This document shows, piece by piece, positions 57,509 through 64,000 of a stretch of 64,000 nucleotides of DNA. Position 1 is the first letter of the stretch, and every line of letters starts with the position of its first letter. Source of the DNA: Staphylococcus sp. KG4-3 (lineage in GTDB: Bacteria > Bacillota > Bacilli > Staphylococcales > Staphylococcaceae); the NCBI RefSeq assembly GCF_033597815.2, contig NZ_CP166245.1:124001-188000 (forward strand), given 5' to 3'. A model generated the notes under the pieces. The model was not told the origin of the DNA and ran no database searches. It saw nothing but the letters and a program-made list of their open reading frames with translations. A program made the position numbers and the translations under genes.

Positions 57509-58988
57509 TAAATTAAAGCAGTATAATATGTATATTAATGGAAAGTGGGAAAAACCAACAAATAGCTTGTATTTTGATAGTTATGATCCTGCTTCAGGGA
57601 AAGCATGGAGCCAAATAGCAAGAGGAAATGAACAAGATGTACAAAAAGCTGTTGAAGCTGCATATAATACATTTAAAAGTTCGTCTTGGTCTGAAAAGAC
57701 TTTCACTGAACGTGGACAAGTGTTAAGAAAGCTTGGAGACATATTAGCTAAAAAGGTTGATGAATTAGCTGCTTTTGAAACTCAAGATAATGGCAAAGTA
57801 ATTAGAGAGATGAAGGGGCAGCTCAGCTATATGCCACAATTCTTCTATTATTATGCTGGCTTGGCTGACAAAATTAGTGGTGATACATTACCAATTGATA
57901 AAAAAGATTTATTTGTTTATACAAAAAAAGAACCAGTCGGTGTTGTAGCAGCTATAACACCTTGGAATTCCCCTTTATATTTAACTTTTCTTAAGTTAGC
58001 ACCAGCGTTAGCAGCAGGAAATACTATAGTTATTAAACCATCTGAATATACTTCAGCTTCTCTTTTAGAATTTGCTAAGTTAACAGAAGAAGCAGGTGTA
58101 CCTGATGGTGTTATTAATATTATTACAGGATTTGGTAACGAAGTAGGCGATGCATTAACAACGCACCCATATATCAGTAAAGTAGCATTCACTGGTGGTC
58201 CAGAAGCAGCACGTCATATTGTGAAAAATACTGCTGAAAATTTTGCCAAACCAACTTTAGAACTTGGAGGAAAATCCCCCAATATCATTTTTGATGACGC
58301 AAATTTAGATAATGCTTTAATGGGCGTTCTAGCTGGTATTTTTGGAGGTACTGGACAGAGTTGCGTGGCTGGATCAAGAGTGTTCCTACATGATGATATC
58401 TATGATGAATTTATGGAAAAATTAGTAAAAAGAACTAATTCAATCGTTGTAGGTGACCCTCAAGATGACAGAACTGAAGTTGGTCCAGTAGCTACTAAAG
58501 AGCAATTAGAAAAAATTGAAAAATATGTATCAAAGGGAATTGAAGAAGGAGCTAATCTAGTTGTGGGAGGAAAACGACCAGAATATTTAAAAGAAGGATG
58601 GTATTTTGAGCCAACAATATTTGAACATACTAGCCATTCTGATTGTTTAGTGCAAGAGGAGATTTTCGGCCCTGTTCTAAGTATTATAAGGTTTAATGAT
58701 GAAGAGGAAATTATTAGATTAGCTAATGACACACGCTATGGTTTAGCCGCAGGAATTTGGACAGAAAACATTGGAAGAGCACAACGAATGATTGATTCCA
58801 TTGATTCAGGCATAGTATGGGTGAATACTTATAGAAGTATTTCGCCAATGGCCCCTATTGGCGGTTCAGGTATGAGTGGTTATGGCAGGGAAGGTGGTAT
58901 AGAATCTATTAATGAATATTTAAAAACAAAAACAATATGGATAAATTCCTCATCTGAACAAATGGCCGATCCTTTTGTAATGAGATAA
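57504..58988 (+). CDS. Aldehyde dehydrogenase, last gene of the catabolic operon
   Basis: About 494 residues if it starts at the ATT at 57504, or 486 from ATG 57528. AGGTGA lies 5 nt before the ATT and no SD precedes the ATG. The extra residues (SKLKQYN) are typical before the MYINGKW start. NAD-binding PWNSPLYLTFLKLAPALAAGNT, FTGGPEAARHI, catalytic Glu in [14 protein letters not shown], Cys in GTGQSCVAGSR, and [11 protein letters not shown]. It oxidises an aldehyde produced upstream (semialdehyde type likely). Confidence 0.88.
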   Translation: MSKLKQYNMYINGKWEKPTNSLYFDSYDPASGKAWSQIARGNEQDVQKAVEAAYNTFKSSSWSEKTFTERGQVLRKLGDILAKKVDELAAFETQDNGKVIREMKGQLSYMPQFFYYYAGLADKISGDTLPIDKKDLFVYTKKEPVGVVAAITPWNSPLYLTFLKLAPALAAGNTIVIKPSEYTSASLLEFAKLTEEAGVPDGVINIITGFGNEVGDALTTHPYISKVAFTGGPEAARHIVKNTAENFAKPTLELGGKSPNIIFDDANLDNALMGVLAGIFGGTGQSCVAGSRVFLHDDIYDEFMEKLVKRTNSIVVGDPQDDRTEVGPVATKEQLEKIEKYVSKGIEEGANLVVGGKRPEYLKEGWYFEPTIFEHTSHSDCLVQEEIFGPVLSIIRFNDEEEIIRLANDTRYGLAAGIWTENIGRAQRMIDSIDSGIVWVNTYRSISPMAPIGGSGMSGYGREGGIESINEYLKTKTIWINSSSEQMADPFVMR

Positions 58989-59056
58989 GTTTTAATTTTT
59001 AGTTCAGTTATCGTCATTAAATATAGCAATTGAGGTTAGTTGAATTTCAATTGTAA

Positions 59057-59236
59057 TTTTTCTTTCGTAATAAGTATTTAGATGTTAACGAAGCGCTTAG
59101 ACCATTGATAAATAACAACCAATTAATTGATATATTTAAAAAATTTCAAAAATTAGGTTTTAATATCGTGGTGTATTCTAATGGAAATGTTGCTATCAAA
59201 GTAGTCATTGATACTTGTAAAAATGCTCTTTATTAA
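59057..59236 (+). pseudogene. Short coding remnant, family uncertain
   Basis: An open stretch of about 59 codons without start or SD, ending in TAA. KYLDVNEALRPLINNNQLID and LGFNIVVYSNGN look like part of a real protein, weakly resembling HAD-like or isocitrate-lyase/PEP-mutase segments. Too short to name. Confidence 0.35.
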
Positions 59237-59314
59237 AATTTTATTGAGTGTAAATGGTAAATATTTATAAATAATAAAGTAGTAAAGTAAACTTATATTT
59301 TATAAGTATGCACA

Positions 59315-59370
59315 GTAGAACTAAATAACCCCTCACTAACTCAAATAGTGAGGGGATTATTTAGTTCTAC
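59315..59370. terminator. Long inverted repeat, bidirectional terminator candidate
   Basis: GTAGAACTAAATAA and CCCCTCACTA pair with TAGTGAGGGG and TTATTTAGTTCTAC with one bulged base, forming a stem of about 24 bp. It is the only strong hairpin after the catabolic operon, 330 bp from its last stop. It lacks a T-run on the plus side beyond the stem. Confidence 0.5.
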
Positions 59371-59517
59371 CAAAATTGTTTCCATTACGAAACTATTATA
59401 AATAATTAAATTTATAATGACTTAATATTGAAAAAAGCTCTTCTAGCATATTTATATAAAGTTTGTGGCCATCATGTTTCAAATTCTATACAATTTCAAA
59501 AGTTATCTCATAAAATT

Positions 59518-59640
59518 ATTTTTTACATTTGCCTTTTTCGGTAACTTCAAATTCCATTTTATATTCAATTTAATGTTTTTGAAATGACGAACAAGACTTT
59601 TTGTTCCAATTGTTTTGTAATAGCGGTTAACACCTCAGAA
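59518..59640 (-). pseudogene. Possible HxlR-like regulator remnant
   Basis: On the minus strand, two frames give SEVLTAITKQLEQK and then YKMEFEVTEKGK, matching the spacing of the HxlR recognition helix and wing (LTxxLxxLE ... VEYELTEKGK), but with a frame change and stops between. Weak evidence. Confidence 0.25.
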
Positions 59641-59830
59641 TTTAAATTTTGCTATTTATATAACTGAAATATATTAGTCGTTTCATCGACTTTTAGATGT
59701 AATGAAACAAGAATTTTTAATAAGTAATATCGTACCTATTTATAGTTTTATTACCATTGTTATTTATAGTATTAATTGAGAGTTAGTAGGGTGTAAAAAA
59801 TATTGAATATACAATTTTAGTTATAATAAC

Positions 59831-59859
59831 TTGAAAATATTATTTTTTAAATGTAAACT
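59831..59859 (+). promoter_or_regulatory. Promoter of the bio operon
   Basis: -35 TTGAAA (59831-59836), 17-bp spacer, -10 TAAACT (59854-59859). The -10 overlaps the first half of the BirA operator. Confidence 0.5.
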
Positions 59860-59882
59860 TTTAATTTATAAAGGTTAACATT
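59850..59882 (+). promoter_or_regulatory. BirA operator of the bio operon
   Basis: Half-sites AATGTAAAC and GTTAACATT separated by 15 bases. This fits the Gram-positive BirA pattern (GTTAAC inverted repeat with spacing of about 14-16) with one mismatch in the left half, and it overlaps the predicted -10. The biotin-bound BirA ligase is therefore the likely repressor. Confidence 0.8.
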
Positions 59883-59900
59883 TAGGGGGTAAGATTTTTT

Positions 59901-60572
59901 ATGAATATATTTATTACAAGTACTAATACGAATATGGGAAAGACTTATATAACTAAAAATCTCTTTAAACTATTAAAAGAAAAAGGCTATAATGTATGCA
60001 TTTTTAAACCGTTTCAAACAGAAGAAATAAATAATGGAAGATACCCTGATTTAGATGTGTTTAAAAAAGAATGCTTATTAGATTATAAAATGACATCATT
60101 ATATAAATTCAGTGATCCAGTATCGCCACATTTAGCGTTTAAAATTGAAAAGAACCAAAAACTAGATAGACAAAAATTATTGCATAGAGTCAAATTTTTA
60201 GAAAATAAATTTGATATTGTCTTAATAGAAGGTGCTGGAGGTATTGGAGTACCTATTTATGAATATGATAATCATTTTTATATGACTAAAGATTTAATCA
60301 AAGAAACATCTGAACTTATAATTAGCGTTTTACCTTCAAAATTAGGTGCTATCAGCGATGCTATTGTGCATCAAAGTTATATAGATAAGGAAGATCTCCC
60401 ACCTAATTTACTAATTATGAATAATTACATAAATGATTTTATTGAAAATGATAATAAAAAAACAATTGAAAAAGAAACGGAAAAGGTTGTTTATACTTTT
60501 CAAAAGGATGGTATCCACAGTGATTTTTCAGAAGAATTTATTCAATATCTAATCGGAGGAAATAATGAATAA
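59901..60572 (+). CDS. bioD: Dethiobiotin synthetase BioD
   Basis: 223 residues. P-loop TSTNTNMGKTYITK at the N-terminus and the catalytic-Glu/Gly-rich segment VLIEGAGGIGVPI. It closes the ureido ring of dethiobiotin from DAPA, CO2 and ATP. First gene of the BirA-controlled operon, with SD AGGGGGT. It overlaps bioA by 8 nt. Confidence 0.95.
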   Translation: MNIFITSTNTNMGKTYITKNLFKLLKEKGYNVCIFKPFQTEEINNGRYPDLDVFKKECLLDYKMTSLYKFSDPVSPHLAFKIEKNQKLDRQKLLHRVKFLENKFDIVLIEGAGGIGVPIYEYDNHFYMTKDLIKETSELIISVLPSKLGAISDAIVHQSYIDKEDLPPNLLIMNNYINDFIENDNKKTIEKETEKVVYTFQKDGIHSDFSEEFIQYLIGGNNE

Positions 60573-61923
60573 TACAAAAGAGTTAAAGATTAAAGATTCA
60601 GAATATGTTTGGCATCCATTTACTCAGATGGGCGTTTACACAAAAGATAACCCTATTATTATTGAAAAAGGGAAAGGAAGTTACTTATATGATACAAATG
60701 GAAAAAAATATTTAGATGGATATGCTTCGTTATGGGTTAATGTTCACGGACATAATAATAAAAAACTAAATAAAGCGATTAAAAAGCAATTAAACAAAAT
60801 TGCGCATTCAACACTTTTAGGGTCATCTAATATCCCGTCTATAGAACTTGCAAAAAAACTTGTGAATATTACGCCTGAGAAACTTAAAAAGGTGTTTTAT
60901 TCAGATACCGGTAGTGCGTCAGTGGAGATAGCTATTAAGATGGCTTATCAATATTGGAAAAACATTGATCGAAATAAATATTCTAAAAAAAATAAATTCT
61001 TAACTTTAAAAAATGGATATCATGGAGATACATTAGGTTCTGTAAGTGTTGGGGGTATAGACAGCTTCCATCAAATTTTTAAAGATTTGATATTTGAAAA
61101 TATACAGATAGAAAGCCCATCTATATATAAAAGTAGATACGTAAATGAAAAGGATATGATTGATTCAATTTTAAATAGTATTGAAAATATTTTATTAGAA
61201 AGAAATGAAGAAATAGCAGGTTTTATTTTAGAACCTCTTATTCAAGGAGCTACCGGTTTGTTCGTTCATCCAGAAGGATTTTTAAAATCTGTAGAAAAGT
61301 TATGTAGAAAATATAATGTGCTTCTAATTTGTGATGAAGTAGCTGTGGGATTTGGACGAACAGGTGCAATGTTTGCTTGTAATCATGAAAATGTACAACC
61401 AGATATTATGTGTCTAGGTAAGGCAATTACAGGAGGGTATTTACCTTTAGCTGCTACTTTAACTTCTCAAAAGGTCTATGAAGCATTTTTAAGCGATAAT
61501 CATAGCATTAATACATTTTTCCATGGTCATACTTATACGGGTAACCAAATAGTATGTTCTGTTGCTTTAGAAAATATTAATCTTTTTGAAAAAACAAATC
61601 TTATAGCACATATACAAAAAACTTCTGAGACATTAAAAAGTAGATTACACACTCTTAAATCTCATGAAAATATAGGTGATATTAGAGGTAGAGGGCTTAT
61701 GTTTGGCGTTGAATTAGTAAAAGATAAGCATAATAAAGTAGCTTTAGATATAAATAGTGTAGAAAGAATAGTGCGAAATTGTAAAGAAAATGGATTAATG
61801 ATAAGAAATTTAGAAAATGTTATTACTTTTGTTCCAATTTTAAATATGTCCAATAAAGAAATTAAAAAAATGGTTAATATTTTTGAAAAATCACTACACA
61901 ATATATTAGATGGGGATGAGTAG
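60565..61923 (+). CDS. bioA: Adenosylmethionine-8-amino-7-oxononanoate aminotransferase BioA
   Basis: 452 residues. Class III aminotransferase with VWHPFTQM at the N-terminus, [14 protein letters not shown] and the PLP lysine in [15 protein letters not shown]. It converts KAPA to DAPA with SAM as amino donor. SD GGAGG lies inside the end of bioD. Confidence 0.96.
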   Translation: MNNTKELKIKDSEYVWHPFTQMGVYTKDNPIIIEKGKGSYLYDTNGKKYLDGYASLWVNVHGHNNKKLNKAIKKQLNKIAHSTLLGSSNIPSIELAKKLVNITPEKLKKVFYSDTGSASVEIAIKMAYQYWKNIDRNKYSKKNKFLTLKNGYHGDTLGSVSVGGIDSFHQIFKDLIFENIQIESPSIYKSRYVNEKDMIDSILNSIENILLERNEEIAGFILEPLIQGATGLFVHPEGFLKSVEKLCRKYNVLLICDEVAVGFGRTGAMFACNHENVQPDIMCLGKAITGGYLPLAATLTSQKVYEAFLSDNHSINTFFHGHTYTGNQIVCSVALENINLFEKTNLIAHIQKTSETLKSRLHTLKSHENIGDIRGRGLMFGVELVKDKHNKVALDINSVERIVRNCKENGLMIRNLENVITFVPILNMSNKEIKKMVNIFEKSLHNILDGDE

Positions 61924-61924
61924 C

Positions 61925-62914
61925 ATGAATTTAGCTGAAAGAATTTTACAAGGAGAAACTTTAACTAAAGATATATTATTGAAAATATATGAAGATACTA
62001 ATATAGATACATTAGATTTATTAAGCGAGGCTTATATATTAAGAAAACATTACTATGGAAAAAAAGTGAAACTAAATATGATCTTAAATGCTAAAAGTGG
62101 TATATGTCCAGAAAATTGTGGTTATTGTGGTCAATCTAGAGATATGAAGCAAAAGCAAAGATATGCTTTAGTTCCGGAAGAACAAATTATTAGTGGAGCA
62201 AAAGTAGCTCATGAGAATAACATAGGTACGTATTGTATTGTTATGAGTGGACGAGGCCCTAGTAATAAGGAAATCGATCACATAAGTAGAACTGTAGAAG
62301 AAATTAAATCAAACCACCCTCAATTGAAAATATGTGCGTGCCTTGGTTTAACTAATGATGAACAAGCTAAAAAACTCAAATTATCTGGCGTTGATAGATA
62401 TAATCATAATATAAATACTAGTGAAAACTATCATGAAGAAGTTGTAACTACGCACACGTATAAAGATAGAACAAACACTTTAGAAATTATGAAAGAAAAC
62501 AATATATCGCCCTGTTCTGGTGTGATTTGTGGAATGGGAGAGTCAAATCAAGATATTATTGACATGGCCTTTGCCTTAAAAGAAATCGATGCCGATAGTA
62601 TTCCTATTAATTTTTTACATCCCATTAAAGGTACAAAATTTGGAGAAATGAATGAATTGACTCCTATGAAATGCTTGAGACTTATAGCTTTATTTAGACT
62701 AATTAACCCATCAAAAGAAATTAGAATTGCTGGTGGTAGAGAAGTTAATTTGCGTTCACTACAACCTTTGGCTTTAAAGGCAGCAAATTCAATATTTGTA
62801 GGAGACTACTTAATTACTGGAGGACAGCCTAATAAATTGGATTATAAGATGATAGAAGACTTAGGATTTGAAATTGACTCTGGATATAATGAGCTGAAAG
62901 GAAATAAGGAATGA
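61925..62914 (+). CDS. bioB: Biotin synthase BioB
   Basis: 329 residues from ATG 61925, directly after the bioA stop and a GGGGATGAG SD. Upstream in-frame ATGs overlap bioA and are less likely. Radical-SAM cluster CPENCGYC, then YNHNINTSE and NFLHPIKGT. It inserts sulfur into dethiobiotin. The C-terminal part matches the remnant at 49120-49295. Overlaps bioF by 4 nt. Confidence 0.96.
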   Translation: MNLAERILQGETLTKDILLKIYEDTNIDTLDLLSEAYILRKHYYGKKVKLNMILNAKSGICPENCGYCGQSRDMKQKQRYALVPEEQIISGAKVAHENNIGTYCIVMSGRGPSNKEIDHISRTVEEIKSNHPQLKICACLGLTNDEQAKKLKLSGVDRYNHNINTSENYHEEVVTTHTYKDRTNTLEIMKENNISPCSGVICGMGESNQDIIDMAFALKEIDADSIPINFLHPIKGTKFGEMNELTPMKCLRLIALFRLINPSKEIRIAGGREVNLRSLQPLALKAANSIFVGDYLITGGQPNKLDYKMIEDLGFEIDSGYNELKGNKE

Positions 62915-64000
62915 ACTCGAAGAGTAATTTAAAAAAATTACATGAAGAAGGTTTATATAGAAAACTTAAATCTATAGAATGCGTTTGTGATAAATATATA
63001 TATATAGACGGTAAAAGATATACAAATTTTACCTCTAATGATTATCTAGGTTTAGGACAATTAAAATTTAGTATTCAAGATTTTTCAGAATTTATGAAGA
63101 TATATAGTCCAAATTTATCTAGTTCTAGATTAGTTAGTGGAAATTCAATAATATATGATGATTTAGAATCTACTATAAGCAACTGGCTTAATTTCAAAAA
63201 TTGCTTAATTTTTAATAGTGGGTATGATGCTAATTTATCTATATTCAATATTTTTAAAGATGAAGATATATTAGTTTTTTCAGATCAAAAAAACCATGCG
63301 AGTATCATAGATGGCATTAGACTTAGTGGTTTAGATAAAAAAATTTATAATCATTTAGATTATAAAGATTTAGAAGGAAAATTAGCATATCATTCAAACA
63401 AAAATGTTCAAAAATTAATCGTATCAGATAGTGTTTTTTCGACTAATGGAAATATTGTAAATATAAAAAAATTAGTTGAATTAAAAAATAAATATAACGC
63501 AATTCTTTTGATAGATGCTTCTCATAGTTTAGGTTTAAGTATATTTGAAAACTATCATGATGTAGATGTTTTAACAGCTAGTTTATCAAAGGCATGGGGC
63601 GCGCATGGGGGGATTATTTTAAGTTCTAATGATATAAGAAAATTAATGATTAATCAGGGACGAACGTTAATTTACTCGAGTAGCTTACCTATTTATAATT
63701 TATATTTTATTAAAAAAAGTTTACAGTGTTTGTTTGATGCTGGTAAACGACGAGAAAAATTAACATATTTAAGTGACTATTTTAATAAAAGTTTTAAAGT
63801 TCTTTTTCCAAATCAAACAAATTCTGCCTCTCCAATTAAAAAAATTACTTTTGATAGATTAGATGTGGCTAAAAAGATATATAATACACTTTTCGAAAAT
63901 GGTGTTTTTTTAAGTTATTTAAGATATCCAACAGTCGAAAAACCGACATTAAGAATTTCGTTATCTTATTTTCATGATGAAAAAGATATCGATAAACTTT
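62911..64000 (+). CDS. bioF: 8-amino-7-oxononanoate synthase BioF (partial, runs off the window)
   Basis: 363 codons to the window edge, open throughout. Alpha-oxoamine synthase features: [10 protein letters not shown] near residue 42, SSRLVSGN, an acidic DASHSLG motif for PLP, and the Schiff-base lysine in [11 protein letters not shown]. It condenses pimeloyl-CoA/ACP with alanine to give KAPA. ATG overlaps the bioB stop with SD AAGGA. In S. aureus bioW/bioX follow, so the operon probably continues. Confidence 0.93.
   Translation, partial: MNSKSNLKKLHEEGLYRKLKSIECVCDKYIYIDGKRYTNFTSNDYLGLGQLKFSIQDFSEFMKIYSPNLSSSRLVSGNSIIYDDLESTISNWLNFKNCLIFNSGYDANLSIFNIFKDEDILVFSDQKNHASIIDGIRLSGLDKKIYNHLDYKDLEGKLAYHSNKNVQKLIVSDSVFSTNGNIVNIKKLVELKNKYNAILLIDASHSLGLSIFENYHDVDVLTASLSKAWGAHGGIILSSNDIRKLMINQGRTLIYSSSLPIYNLYFIKKSLQCLFDAGKRREKLTYLSDYFNKSFKVLFPNQTNSASPIKKITFDRLDVAKKIYNTLFENGVFLSYLRYPTVEKPTLRISLSYFHDEKDIDKL

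Larger units (their letters stand above)
58989..59849. other. Decayed region between catabolic and biotin operons
   Basis: About 860 bp without an intact gene. It holds one coding remnant at 59057-59236, a long hairpin at 59315-59370, and a possible broken HxlR-like frame on the minus strand near 59518-59640. Confidence 0.6.

Noticed and set aside
49000-60000. Transposon or phage origin for the catabolic block
   Set aside because: No transposase, integrase or terminal repeats were seen. The case for transfer rests only on the bioB remnant and decayed edge.

Overview
The window looks like chromosome of a coagulase-negative Staphylococcus, most likely of the S. saprophyticus/xylosus type. This rests on low G+C content, strong Shine-Dalgarno (SD) sites with frequent TTG starts, a met operon of staphylococcal order behind a T-box leader next to a ParB gene, a complete cysH-type sulfate assimilation operon, and a bioDABF operon whose BioB closely resembles what I remember of the S. 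aureus protein. No rRNA, tRNA, CRISPR array, transposase or integrase was found. The species call is inference.

Layout. 0-4 kb (minus): an Asp-box beta-propeller protein and a stand-alone second CysJ-like flavoprotein. 3.5-11 kb (minus): methionine operon metI-metC-metF(homocysteine methyltransferase/MTHFR)-metE plus a cyclase-family gene, preceded by a sigma-A promoter and a roughly 465-nt T-box leader with an AUG specifier candidate. 11-13.6 kb: parB and flavohemoglobin hmp. 14-23.4 kb (plus): cysH-cysJ-cysI-sumT-sirB-sirC-tauE-sat-cysC. It covers sulfate activation, APS/PAPS reduction, sulfite reduction and siroheme synthesis, so sulfide can flow to the methionine genes next door. A palindrome at the predicted cysH start site looks like the operator.

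23.5-33 kb: small membrane protein, adenosine deaminase, methyltransferase, SEDS protein plus PAP2 phosphatase, a VLRF1/aeRF1-like protein, a sugar porter and an ABC exporter. 33-49 kb: an accessory zone of efflux pumps with regulators (HxlR/MFS, MerR/DHA2, another DHA2), an M20 amidohydrolase, an acyl-CoA synthetase, an aldehyde dehydrogenase, a TetR regulator and a CoA-transferase. Two operators are readable: a 9+6+9 palindrome for HxlR, and a MerR-type promoter with a 19-bp spacer filled by a palindrome.

49-64 kb is the most unusual part. A truncated bioB remnant lies at 49.1 kb, while an intact bioD-bioA-bioB-bioF operon with a BirA-type operator starts at 59.9 kb. Between them sits a catabolic block: a YfcC carrier, two XRE regulators (one with a cupin domain), then an operon for a small unknown protein, FMN reductase, BCCT betaine-type transporter, luciferase-like monooxygenase, DUF1185 ('amino acid synthesis') protein, alpha/beta hydrolase and aldehyde dehydrogenase. 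This has the logic of uptake and flavin-dependent oxygenation of a betaine-like or heterocyclic compound, comparable to trigonelline degradation, and is the best candidate for an undescribed system here. The last gene (bioF) runs off the window end.
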